NCBI GenBank assembly: GCA_951799405.1
Contig: OX637359.1
Span: 2,476,201 to 2,540,200, forward strand
From: Agapetus fuscipes
Taxonomy: Eukaryota > Arthropoda > Insecta > Trichoptera > Glossosomatidae
Direction of reading: 5' to 3'
Length of the DNA stretch: 64,000 nt
Shown: positions 29,438 through 41,250 of the stretch, piece after piece
Layout of the letters: the number at the start of each line of letters is the position of its first letter
Position numbering within the stretch: position 1 is the stretch's first letter
Position numbers and translations under genes: made by a program
Notes under the pieces: generated by a model
What the model saw: only the letters and a program-made list of their open reading frames with translations
Databases searched by the model: none
What the model was told of the DNA's origin: nothing

Positions 29438-31134
29438 TTAAGGGCATATTGAGAGCAAGTACTTTTTTAGTTCCTTTTTAAACATGTGTTTGGAGGCTGA
29501 CCGTTCCACTACGGTCGTTGGAATCTCATTGGTGAGTGTAGGGGTAAGGTACTCCCTCGTCCTGGTGCCGTAATAGTTGGTGACGCGTGGAACAATCAGC
29601 CTCGGTACAAGGGCTCCCCTAGTGGGGTACCTGTACTGCACCTGACATTTGTACTCACTGCTCTCATACTGCTCTAACAACACAAGGTATTTTACTTTTA
29701 AATCTACAGGCAAAACATTAACAATTTTAAATATATGTTCGTAATTATCTCTTATGCTATGTTTTACATTTTTATCAATTAACAGTTTTAATGTCCTTAT
29801 TTGTATCAGCTTGATTTTATTAACATGAGTAATGAAAGTGAGACCATAAGCACTAAGTCCATATAGGACAATAGATTCGGTAAGAGCAAAATAAAGCATA
29901 TACAGTATGCCCCTGCTTACAATGAACTTCAGATTATACAATTTACACATAACTGATCTTAGTCTTGCACAAACATTGTCTATATGGAGGTTCCACGTCA
30001 GATGGTGATCAATAGTGAGGCCTAGGTACACAAACGACTCAACTTCTTCCAGAAGTGGACACTGACAGTCCTGCCCCGCGCGGCTAGTATGCAAGCAATC
30101 ATACGAGTGTCCTTTAAGGGTCACTAGTTTATGGCGGTAATCACTATAAGGAGAGTATATTCTCATGTACTTTGTTTTACTTGTGTTGATGATGATGCCA
30201 TTGTCGTGCGACCACTGCAGGACACGGTCCAGGTCTCCCTGCAGCGCGTCCCGCAGCCGTCGCTCGTCCCGGTCGGCGTATATGAGACATGTGTCGTCCG
30301 CGTACATCACCACACTACACCTCTCCACTACGTTAGGCATCGAATTCACGTGCATGATATATCCAACCGGACCATAAACCGACCCGGTAGGTACCCCATA
30401 CTTGACAAACCCATCCCCACTATGATGACCATCGACGCAAACCTTTAGTTTCCTGTTTTCTAGGTAACTGTGGAACCACTGGTTGACAGGTCCTCTTATA
30501 CCACACTCACTCATAGCCTGCAGCAAACCATCGTGATCCAGGGTATCGAAGGCCTTTTTAAAATCAATAAACACTATCCCTACCTGTTTCCTATCATTAA
30601 GCTGAGAGTTAACTATATTAGAAAATTCAGCTAACGCTGTGGCTGTACTTCTGTTTCGTCTGAACCCATGTTGTGCTGTATTAATTATACTATGTTCATC
30701 CAAAAAGCTTGAAATCTGTCCAACTACCACTTTTTCAACTATTTTATTAATTGTACTTAAAATAGCAATAGGTCTATAATTTGTGTATTCAATGTGTGAT
30801 CCCTGTTTATACATCGGTCGTATAAGTGAAATTTTTAATTGATCAGGATAGATTCCCTTTCTTACACACAAATTAATGAAGTGGGCCAGAACAGGGCTGA
30901 TTTCGTCTTTAATTTCTTTTAACTCCTTCACCCTGATCCCGTCAGATCCCGGTGATTTGCTGCAATCCATTGAGCTTATTATCTTTGACACAATCGAAGC
31001 ATTAACTTTTTTTAAATAAAAACTAACATCACTTTCCTTTATGTAATTTGACCTATTAAGAAATTTCGTATTACACATGTGTTTAATATTTTCTATTTCT
31101 TTGGTAAAAGTTTCACAAAAATTATTACATACTA
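29438..31134 (-). pseudogene. CR1/L2-like ORF2, reverse transcriptase part
   Basis: Open from 31134 down. Motifs: S-P-G-S-D-G-I, Y-R-P-I-A-I-L-S, Q-H-G-F-R-R-N-R-S-T, F-I-D-F-K-K-A-F-D-T-L-D, Y-A-D-D-T and F-V-Y-L-G-L. The usual G-V-P-Q-G-S-V-L-G-P reads G-V-P-T-G-S-V-Y-G-P, a change at a conserved position. Ends H-M-F-K-K-E-L-K-K-Y-L. N-terminal endonuclease lies beyond the insertion at 36905. Confidence 0.82.
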
Positions 31135-34100
31135 GCAGACCAAACCGCGCTCTCGCACGGTTGGCTGCTAGGCCCTCCGGGCAGGTTTTAGTCTGGCTTC
31201 GCCATCATTTTTTGCCCATATGTTCTTTATTTCATTGAATGCTTTAAGATATAATTTAATAAATGTTGTGATAAAAACGTAATTGAATGATTTTCATGTT
31301 CCGAATATCTTTAATCCACGACAGACGAATTTAAGTTAAGTAGCCTGCCTACTCGTGCTGCGCACGATAACGGCATTTTAGTTTGAAGTCCGGCTTCGCC
31401 AGCACACTTTACCCCTGCTCTGATTTTTAAAAGATCCATCAGAACTGACCAACAACAACAACAAAATGTGGACAATTTTATGGTAGAATCCCAGGCCTGA
31501 TTGTGCTACTTCCTATTGTTGTGCAGGTGCTGAAGTCTTTATCCTGCTTTTTATTTCTGCTCTTTATTTTTCTGGTGATGGTTTATAATGATGCTCGACC
31601 CGTTCATTATCATTTAAGTGTATAACTTGTATTTTCTGCTCTTTTTAGTTTTGCTGGTAATGGTATCTTAAGCGTACCTGTGTTGCTTGCAATTGTCTTA
31701 TAGTGGCATGAAACATGACTGCGTTTGCCATACGGCATTGTTTTGTTGGTACTGGTGCTTTTGTTTTTAGATTGTTCCAGCTGCTCTTATTGTCATGAAA
31801 TGCTTTCAAACTGCTCGTCCTGCTCTGAATTATCTTTTGACATCTTAAAACTGCTTGTGATACTTTTCACGATATTTTAGTGTCTGATACTGCTTGGTAC
31901 CTGAAGATACCTTAAAATGCCTAAACTCACAATCTACAAAAAATCAAAGTATGGGAAAACGTTCGACCCATCGACAGAACTCTAAGAAAAAAAATACTTT
32001 TGAAAATTTAAAAAAAATAAACTTTTTAACTTTTTTTATTTTTATATATAAGACACTTTGTATGAAATTTTACTTTTTAAATATTTGTTCAAAGAAATTT
32101 GCCGTAAAAAAAAAGTTTCTTCCAACATTTATGGGGTTTACTAAAATGCATTTAAAATTCGAGTTTGAGGCCTAGACATTCAAAATGGCCGCCTGCAGAG
32201 CAATGTATTTTTTTAGTTGGTATCGCAGGTATGCAAAATATATACTTGGCGGGATTGTCCTATTACATATCATTACATTTCGCTAAATTATAATTGTTTG
32301 TGTAGCATCAAATCAGTTGATTTTTTTACTTATAAATTTGACTTTTTTGTGAAAATCAGGTTTTTCAAAATTTTGTTTGGAAAGAATTGTCATTGAAAAA
32401 AGTTTTCTTTCAAAAAATGTTGACATAAGCAAAAACAAATTGATCATTGAGGAAAAACCTTCAGACTTTTAAAATGAACGCCAGGAGAATGTTAAATATT
32501 GAAGAAACCAAAAAAAATGTATGGCAGCTACTCTTAATCCTTCATGTATTTCGTTGTTCTTTTAAAAATATTTAAGTCTGTTTATGTTTAGATAGCATGC
32601 CTAATTTCAATGTTCCAACTTTATGCATGCGCCCGTTGTGCCACCTGAAAGTTATTATTTTTTATTTTTTTCTATGTAGGTATTTACAAATTTAGTTTGA
32701 AGAATTTACTTTTTGCGAAAAAGTTTATTCCAAAAGTTGTTAAAATAACTGAGAGGCATGACCGATTCGAATATCAAGTCTGTAAATTCAAAATGGCCGC
32801 CAGCGGCAAGATTTCAATTTTCAGTCTGTATTGCAGGTATGCGAAATATGCACGTGACCTCATCCGGACCCTGACAGTTGTTTAGCCACTAACACTTTAT
32901 GGGGGTGTGCAAAATTTCAGCATCGTGCTGCGAACGGTCTGGGCGCCTATAATGGTACAAATATACAAACAAACACACAAACAAACAAACAAACAAACAA
33001 ACAAACAAACAAACAAACACCAAAAATTCTGGAATTGAGCGTTAGTTCAGTTTATCAAGAGGAACACTTTTTAGAAAAACATTTTTGCAAATTCGAAAAA
33101 AACAGACGCAAATACCCCCTAGATTTTTATATTTTTAGTGTCTGATACTGCTTGGTACCTGAAGATACCTCAAAATGCCTAAACTCACAATCTACAAAAA
33201 ATCTAAGTATGGGAAAACGTTCGACCCATCGACAGAACTCTAAGAAAAAAATGACTTTTGAAAATTTAAAAAAAATAAACTTTTTAACTTTTTTTATTTT
33301 TATATATAAGACACTTTGTATGAAATTTTACTTTTTAAATATTTGTTCAAAGAAATTTGCCGTAAAAAAAAAGTTTCTTCCAACATTTATGGGGTTTACT
33401 AAAATGCATTTAAAATTCGAGTTTGAGGCCTAGACATTCAAAATGGCCGCCTGCAGAGCAATGTATTTTTTTAGTTGGTATCGCAGGTATGCAAAATATA
33501 TACTTGGCGGGATTGTCCTATTACATATCATTACATTTCGCTAAATTATAATTGTTTGTGTAGCATCAAATCAGTTGATTTTTTTACTTATAAATTTGAC
33601 TTTTTTGTGAAAATCAGGTTTTTCAAAATTTTGTTTGGAAAAAATTGTCATTGAAAAAAGTTTTCTTTCAAAAAATGTTGACATAAGCAAAAACAAATTG
33701 ATCATTGAGGAAAAACCTTCAGACTTTTAAAATGAACGCCAGGAGAATGTTAAATATTGAAGAAACCAAAAAAAATGTATGGCAGCTACTCTTAATCCTT
33801 CATGTATTTCGTTGTTCTTTTAAAAATATTTAAGTCTGTTTATGTTTAGATAGCATGCCTAATTTCAATGTTCCAACTTTATGCATGCGCCCGTTGTGCC
33901 ACCTGAAAGTTATTATTTTTTATTTTTTTCTATGTAGGTATTTACAAATTTAGTTTGAAGAATTTACTTTTTGCGAAAAAGTTTATTCCAAAAGTTGTTA
34001 AAATAACTGAGAGGCATGACCGATTCGAATATCAAGTCTGTAAATTCAAAATGGCCGCCAGCGGCAAGATTTCAATTTTCAGTCTGTATTGCAGGTATGC

Positions 34101-36905
34101 GAAATATGCACGTGACCTCATCCGGACCCTGACAGTTGTTTAGCCACTAACACTTTATGGGGGTGTGCAAAATTTCAGCATCGTGCTGCGAACGGTCTGG
34201 GCGCCTATAATGGTACAAATATACAAACAAACACACAAACAAACAAACAAACAAACAAACAAACAAACAAACAAACACCAAAAATTCTGGAATTGAGCGT
34301 TAGTTCAGTTTATCAAGAGGAACACTTTTTAGAAAAACATTTTTGCAAATTCGAAAAAAACAGACGCAAATACCCCCTAGATTTTTATATTTTTAGTGTC
34401 TGATACTGCTTGGTACCTGAAGATACCTCAAAATGCCTAAACTCACAATCTACAAAAAATCTAAGTATGGGAAAACGTTCGACCCATCGACAGAACTCTA
34501 AGAAAAAAATGACTTTTGAAAATTTAAAAAAAATAAACTTTTTAACTTTTTTTATTTTTATATATAAGACACTTTGTATGAAATTTTACTTTTTAAATAT
34601 TTGTTCAAAGAAATTTGCCGTAAAAAAAAAGTTTCTTCCAACATTTATGGGGTTTACTAAAATGCATTTAAAATTCGAGTTTGAGGCCTAGACATTCAAA
34701 ATGGCCGCCTGCAGAGCAATGTATTTTTTTAGTTGGTATCGCAGGTATGCAAAATATATACTTGGCGGGATTGTCCTATTACATATCATTACATTTCGCT
34801 AAATTATAATTGTTTGTGTAGCATCAAATCAGTTGATTTTTTTACTTATAAATTTGACTTTTTTGTGAAAATCAGGTTTTTCAAAATTTTGTTTGGAAAA
34901 AATTGTCATTGAAAAAAGTTTTCTTTCAAAAAATGTTGACATAAGCAAAAACAAATTGATCATTGAGGAAAAACCTTCAGACTTTTAAAATGAACGCCAG
35001 GAGAATGTTAAATATTGAAGAAACCAAAAAAAATGTATGGCAGCTACTCTTAATCCTTCATGTATTTCGTTGTTCTTTTAAAAATATTTAAGTCTGTTTA
35101 TGTTTAGATAGCATGCCTAATTTCAATGTTCCAACTTTATGCATGCGCCCGTTGTGCCACCTGAAAGTTATTATTTTTTATTTTTTTCTATGTAGGTATT
35201 TACAAATTTAGTTTGAAGAATTTACTTTTTGCGAAAAAGTTTATTCCAAAAGTTGTTAAAATAACTGAGAGGCATGACCGATTCGAATATCAAGTCTGTA
35301 AATTCAAAATGGCCGCCAGCGGCAAGATTTCAATTTTCAGTCTGTATTGCAGGTATGCGAAATATGCACGTGACCTCATCCGGACCCTGACAGTTGTTTA
35401 GCCACTAACACTTTATGGGGGTGTGCAAAATTTCAGCATCGTGCTGCGAACGGTCTGGGCGCCTATAATGGTACAAATATACAAACAAACACACAAACAA
35501 ACAAACAAACAAACAAACAAACAAACAAACAAACACCAAAAATTCTGGAATTGAGCGTTAGTTCAGTTTATCAAGAGGAACACTTTTTAGAAAAACATTT
35601 TTGCAAATTCGAAAAAAACAGACGCAAATACCCCCTAGATTTTTATATTTTTAGTGTCTGATACTGCTTGGTACCTGAAGATACCTCAAAATGCCTAAAC
35701 TCACAATCTACAAAAAATCTAAGTATGGGAAAACGTTCGACCCATCGACAGAACTCTAAGAAAAAAATGACTTTTGAAAATTTAAAAAAAATAAACTTTT
35801 TAACTTTTTTTATTTTTATATATAAGACACTTTGTATGAAATTTTACTTTTTAAATATTTGTTCAAAGAAATTTGCCGTAAAAAAAAAGTTTCTTCCAAC
35901 ATTTATGGGGTTTACTAAAATGCATTTAAAATTCGAGTTTGAGGCCTAGACATTCAAAATGGCCGCCTGCAGAGCAATGTATTTTTTTAGTTGGTATCGC
36001 AGGTATGCAAAATATATACTTGGCGGGATTGTCCTATTACATATCATTACATTTCGCTAAATTATAATTGTTTGTGTAGCATCAAATCAGTTGATTTTTT
36101 TACTTATAAATTTGACTTTTTTGTGAAAATCAGGTTTTTCAAAATTTTGTTTGGAAAAAATTGTCATTGAAAAAAGTTTTCTTTCAAAAAATGTTGACAT
36201 AAGCAAAAACAAATTGATCATTGAGGAAAAACCTTCAGACTTTTAAAATGAACGCCAGGAGAATGTTAAATATTGAAGAAACCAAAAAAAATGTATGGCA
36301 GCTACTCTTAATCCTTCATGTATTTCGTTGTTCTTTTAAAAATATTTAAGTCTGTTTATGTTTAGATAGCATGCCTAATTTCAATGTTCCAACTTTATGC
36401 ATGCGCCCGTTGTGCCACCTGAAAGTTATTATTTTTTATTTTTTTCTATGTAGGTATTTACAAATTTAGTTTGAAGAATTTACTTTTTGCGAAAAAGTTT
36501 ATTCCAAAAGTTGTTAAAATAACTGAGAGGCATGACCGATTCGAATATCAAGTCTGTAAATTCAAAATGGCCGCCAGCGGCAAGATTTCAATTTTCAGTC
36601 TGTATTGCAGGTATGCGAAATATGCACGTGACCTCATCCGGACCCTGACAGTTGTTTAGCCACTAACACTTTATGGGGGTGTGCAAAATTTCAGCATCGT
36701 GCTGCGAACGGTCTGGGCGCCTATAATGGTACAAATATACAAACAAACACACAAACAAACAAACAAACAAACAAACAAACAAACAAACAAACACCAAAAA
36801 TTCTGGAATTGAGCGTTAGTTCAGTTTATCAAGAGGAACACTTTTTAGAAAAACATTTTTGCAAATTCGAAAAAAACAGACGCAAATACCCCCTAGATTT
36901 TTATA
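31135..36905 (+). mobile_element. Insertion in ORF2 carrying four tandem 1258-bp units
   Basis: Begins ACTAGCAGACCAAACCGCGC, a start like that of widespread insect non-autonomous elements reading CTAGCTGACCCG, followed by about 740 bp of single-copy sequence (31135-31875) and then the array. Edges are approximate; no clear target duplication seen. Confidence 0.6.
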
Positions 36906-36907
36906 TA
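31876..36907 (+). repeat. Tandem array, 4 units of 1258 bp
   Basis: Units start at 31876, 33134, 34392 and 35650 with TTTTAGTGTCTGATACTGC; 4 x 1258 = 5032 bp. Units 2-4 look identical; unit 1 differs at a handful of bases (for example CTTAAAATG for CTCAAAATG). Each unit contains two related halves, both with TTCAAAATGGCCGCC and GCAGGTATGC, plus an (ACAA)n tract. The 93- and 62-residue ORFs recur only because the units are copies. Confidence 0.9.
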
Positions 36908-38188
36908 TAAGATAACATTCATACTGTAATTTTTACCTAAATACTTTTTTATTACATTATCTACATTGTTAGTCTTGTTCCCTAGCCACAAATTAACATT
37001 TTGCCAAATTTTGCGCATATCCCCTTTACAGTTTGAAACAATATCTTTCCTGTACAAATTTTTTGCATGATTAATAGCTTTGTTTGTTTTATTTCTATAT
37101 TTTGTATACTCAATACGTAAATTCATATTATTGGGACATGATTTCCACTTTCTAAATAGCACATTTCTATAGTCTATCATTTTAACAATGTCTTTACTGA
37201 CCCATGGTTGCGGTTCTCGTTTTTTTGAAGTTATAGTTATTTTCGATGAGTCGTAAATATCACAAAAAAAATTATTTAATGTGGTATAAAGTTCATGAGG
37301 ACAGTCTACATTAAGGAGATCTTGCCAGTTATAATTATGTAACTGTGCACTCACTTTGCGATTGTCAATCCTGGTTTTTACCTGTTTCGTCGCAGCAATA
37401 CAGTCCAATTTAGAGCGCTCGCCTATTGATACTCCGGTGAGATAATGATCAGACACACGCACGGTTAACACATAACACTCAACTTGAGCAGCTCGCCTAC
37501 AGCGCACAAACACGTGATCTAAGCTTGACTTAACTAAACGGCCATTTGTTATCACTTCACGCGTTACGTCACTAATACCGCAACAGAGTCCATACGATGA
37601 CGTCATGTTCATGTAGGATCCTATGATATGATCGTCGCGCGAGCCATGTAATAAATTGATATTACAATCTCCAATCAATACCACGGAACAGTGTTTCGGT
37701 ATTATCTTCAAACATCTGTCTAGTTCCTCTATAAATAGTTGTTTGCTTAAGTTCGGTGGTCTATATACTGCTATAATATGTATGTCGTTGTTGTTTTGTA
37801 TAATCTTTCCGTGCAGGTGTTCAAAGTATTTATATTCCTTATCTATTTCTAAGCTGAACTGAATAACATTTTTAACGTAGATTATTATACCGCCTCCTCT
37901 TCTTGTTTCTCGTGTTCGTATGTGCATATCAAATCCATTGATGTTGTAAAGGCATGACTCACTTTTCCTGATATTTATTTCTGTTAAAATGATAACATGC
38001 AAGTTGTCTAGGCTTGGTTTTAGCATTGCGAGAATTTCATTGTATTTTTTTCTTAATGAATTGACATTCATGTGAACTATTTGTAACTTTGTGTCTCCGT
38101 TATTTATGTAATGTGCCCATTTCGATACATCATCGTATTTTATATAGTTTATTTCGTTCTGTAAATAATAATATTCGTTCTGATCCAT
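36905..38188 (-). pseudogene. CR1/L2-like ORF2, endonuclease part
   Basis: ATG at 38188; I-V-H-M-N-V-N-S-L, I-I-L-T-E-I-N-I, R-R-G-G-G-I-I-I-Y-V, V-Y-R-P-P-N-L, I-G-D-C-N-I-N-L and V-S-D-H-Y-L are AP-endonuclease motifs. Frame runs into the inserted sequence after K-N-Y-S-M-N-V. It is the first half of the ORF at 29438-31134. Confidence 0.82.
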
Positions 38189-38214
38189 ATTGTTAAATTA
38201 GATTGGATTAGATT

Positions 38215-39680
38215 GTTTCACGGGTTAATTTAAATGTTATTCGTACATTAAGTAACTACTAGATACCTGAAACAATGGACGCGACTCGCAAAGCCTGCAG
38301 ACCCCGCCACATTCTACAGATCGAGAGAAAACTTTGGTTTGGGATGGAAAAGACCATCTTTCGTACATGCACAACACCGCATTACAAAGCACCATATTCT
38401 TGAAAACTCCAAAGACCCAAGTGTCATAGACTGTTGGTCCAAAGATCCCCAAATGTTAGAGCTCAAAAATAGAGCAGAATTTCACCACAAATACCTAACC
38501 GGTGTAAGCACTAACAGAAGAGGTCTGGGATGGCAAAAGGTGGAATCGGAGAAAGCCCATATGAAGGCTCTAGTAAAGCATGACTCTGACTCTAAATACA
38601 GGCTTCATGCGTTAAACCTTGAGATGCAGCATGACTGGATCACTGTTGGTGAAATGTGTCTTCCACCTGCACTACACTGGAAGATACTAATATACAATTG
38701 GTCTCCTGAAATGCTACGATTTTACTTAAATGCATTTCAAAACACGCTCCCTGACCCTGGAAACCTAAAACGATGGGGTAAAAATACAACTGCTTCCTGT
38801 GATCTCTGTGCCATTGACAAATGCACAGCAAGACATATTCTAACAGGGTGCAAAGTGGCCCTTGAAAATGGCAGATATACCTACAGACACGACAGGGTAC
38901 TGGAAATACTAAGGGAGAGTATAAGCCTAACAATTTCCAGAGCAAACAAAGGTTTGACAAGAGAGTCCATTGAAAAAATAAAATTTGTTAAGCCTGGAGA
39001 AAAGGGAGAGCGAAGGGCCAGGACCCAGACTTCCATTATAAAAAAGGCAAAGGACTGGAGGCTTGTGATGGATTCCACCACAGGACGATACATTTTCCCA
39101 GGAGAACTATGCACTACGGCTTTGAGACCCGACATAGTTCTATACTCAAATGAACTAAAGCAAGTACTCTTGGTTAAATTGACGGTGCCGTGGGAGATGA
39201 ACATCCCTAAGGACCATGCCTACAAACTAAATAGGTATAAAGGACTAGTGGATGAAATCACAAATAATGGATATACCACAAGATTGTATGCAGTGGAGGT
39301 GGGAGCGAGAGGACTGCCAGCCAAATCGGTATATACTTTCCTTAAGGATTTGGGACTGAATAGATCCCAAATAAATGGATTTCTGGAAAGACTAACAAAA
39401 GCGGCCATCTCGGGATCATACCACATTTGGCTGCGAAGATCTGAGAGCCCAGACACCTCTGGACATGCAACGTAGTTAATCGGACTTACATATTGGAGGG
39501 AAGGATGAGTTGGGAGGAATTGGGAACGTTGTCATGACAAAAGGATCCTTAACCAACCAAAGACAGGTCGTAAGTCCTGTGACTCCCATCTCATCCTGAC
39601 TCCGTGCGGCGGGCCTGAGTTTGGGTCTTAGATTTTCAAAATTAGAGACCTGACTCGGTGAGACCGTGGATGCTCAGCTA
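38215..39680 (+). pseudogene. LINE 3' fragment with restriction-like endonuclease
   Basis: Open 38339-39475. Cysteine/histidine cluster C-D-L-C-x7-H-I-L-T-G-C, then R-P-D-I-V-L-Y-S and L-L-V-K-L-T-V-P-W-E, H-A-Y-K-L-N-R-Y-K-G-L-V and V-E-V-G-A-R-G-L-P-A. This is the PD-(D/E)xK-type endonuclease end of R2/NeSL/HERO-like LINEs. It sits in the short spacer between ORF1 and ORF2 of the host LINE; TTTCAC at both edges may be the target duplication. Relatives I recall have Glu where this copy has Lys before L-T-V-P. Confidence 0.72.
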
Positions 39681-39689
39681 TTTCACAAA

Positions 39690-40486
39690 AAAAAATTAAG
39701 CGCTACATTTTTTACATAAATTGTCAATATCTAGTTGGGACCGAATGCTGTATATTTTTTTATCAGTTTCGTTCTTTTTAACAAGGACTTTTGTGCTGTG
39801 GGGCCATACGAACTCAAATGCTGGCTTGAGCTGTTTTTTAGCCTGCCAGAGTAATTGTTTTACATTTCTAGGTAGATCATCGTTTATATTGGTTGCAGGT
39901 TTCTATTTCCAAATACGTCTTTGTTTAAGTATTTATTTTTACGTTTTTGCATCCATTGTACTTTTGCTGCTTTATTACGTAACTGTACAATTACCGGGCG
40001 TACAATTTGCGGGCGTTTATCTTTTTGTTCTACCCCTGTTGCCGTCTCTGGACGAATACTGCCCATCCTCTTTACTTCGCAAATGTCTGCAGGATCCAAG
40101 TTGATAGATGATGCAAATGTTTTTACTATCTCTGTAATATTTTCATTGCTTTTAGTCTCCAGTCCCGCAATTTCAATGTTATTTTCTTTTTGTTTGAATT
40201 CTAACTCGTTAATTCTCTCTTCCATAGCTTTACAGTAATTTTCAAGATGGACGTTCTTCTGTTCTATTGAAATAACTTTTTTTTCCATTTTATCTTTGAA
40301 CTCAATCATCTGTTGATATTGCTCTGCGTAAAACTCCACAGAAGTTGTAAGATCTTCAAGATTTTTTTCCATTTTGTAGATGACCGCCATTTTCTTGTTC
40401 ATTTCAATCAACAATTTCTCAACCGTCAAATTACTCGTTTCCACTTCAAGGTCCGGAATCTTAACACCAGGGCTTTTTTCATGCAC
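39690..40486 (-). pseudogene. CR1/L2-like ORF1, coiled-coil protein, frameshifted
   Basis: First 200 residues open (39884-40486): Glu/Lys-rich coiled coil (K-M-E-K-N-L-E-D-L to K-V-I-S-I-E-Q-K-N), then E-I-A-G-L-E and V-I-V-Q-L-R-N-K-A-A-K. After V-F-G-N-R-N the frame shifts by one; the next frame continues N-D-D-L-P-R-N-V-K-Q-L-L-W-Q-A-K-K to C-K-K-C-S-A and a stop near 39690. An upstream C-E-Q-C-L suggests the true start is slightly earlier. Confidence 0.7.
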
Positions 40487-40976
40487 TAAGCACTGTTCGC
40501 AAGTCTTAGTACTGATGCATTCCTTGTTTTTTTTTTTAGTTTAGTATGCAAGGATAGAAAGAAATGGCGGTTGATCTGTGATGTTGGCGGCTAGGGTTTG
40601 TTAAAGTGAAATTGGTTTTATGATTTAGTTTTTTATGTCCATGTATATATTGTTATTTTTATTCTTTGATTTAAAAAATGTAATTTGTCATGTATGTTCC
40701 TTGACTTATAGGTTGTTATGCGGCTGACCACCCATAATATAAAAATTGGTTCACTTTGCCAATGTCACCCCTGTTTCAGGGAAGGACGGCAAGAGTTGCA
40801 AGGCTTATGTTCATTTGAGATTGGGTTTTTATATAGAAGTCCACATGCGGCATGTGTTAGCGCGAAATTATACATATCTGCTTGTGGGAATGCATTTAGT
40901 ATAAATATTAAATGATATATATCTTTGCAGCTTAGATTAGATTAGATTAGAAAAAATACAGGGAATTTTAACATTC

Positions 40977-40982
40977 TTTATT
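40977..40982 (-). terminator. Polyadenylation signal of gene A
   Basis: AATAAA on the minus strand about 50 bp after the TAA stop of gene A, just before a LINE-A tail begins on the other strand. Confidence 0.6.
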
Positions 40983-41029
40983 ATTTATAGGTTTTACATT
41001 GATTGATATTTCATTTTCACTTTTTTTGT

Positions 41030-41250
41030 TTAATCATAGCATGGAGCTGTGGTAGTGGGCTTTGGAGTACATTTAGTAGTGGGCTTTGGAGTACATTTTG
41101 TAGTGGGTTTCTGAGTGGGTTTTGGAGTGGGTTTCTGAGTGGGTTTTGGAGTGGGTTTTGGAGTGGGTTTTGGAGTGGGTTTTGGAGTTGGGGGGTTTAT
41201 GTCCACACAATTAATGACAGGATTGCAAGGTTCCTTTTTGCAGATGACAC
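41030..41250 (-). CDS. Gene A exon a18: terminal exon, Thr-Pro-Lys repeat tail
   Basis: Acceptor GTTTTAG; begins [14 protein letters not shown], then about ten T-P-K-P or T-Q-K-P units built on a 12-bp DNA repeat, two T-T-K-C-T-P-K-P units, and a final A-P-C-Y-D before TAA at 41030-41032. The tail resembles mucin-like O-glycosylated stalks; that is inference. Repeat length is likely to vary between individuals. Confidence 0.84.

Larger units (their letters stand above)
29270..40539 (-). mobile_element. CR1/L2-like LINE, itself interrupted twice
   Basis: Poly-A tail on the minus strand (T-run at 29270-29297), ORF2 in two blocks (29438-31134 and about 36905-38188) and ORF1 (39690-40486). Removing the insertions at about 31135-36905 and 38215-39680 leaves about 4 kb, a normal LINE length. 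Confidence 0.78.
29213..40950 (+). mobile_element. LINE-A fragment split by a nested insertion
   Basis: LINE-A coding end at 29213-29269 stops in GAGGAAATGAAAGAAG and resumes at 40540 with TATGCAAGGATAGAAAGAAA, running to a TTAGATTAGATTAG tail at 40950. An uninterrupted copy at 53390 shows that the two parts are contiguous in the source. Everything between was inserted later. Confidence 0.8.

Noticed and set aside
31894..36659. Repeated ORFs of 93 and 62 residues in the 1258-bp units as a gene family
   Set aside because: They recur only because the units are near-identical copies; low-complexity Lys/Phe-rich sequence, no domain, no splice or promoter context.
31876..36907. CRISPR-like array
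   Set aside because: Units are contiguous long repeats with no short repeat-spacer pattern, and the genome is eukaryotic.
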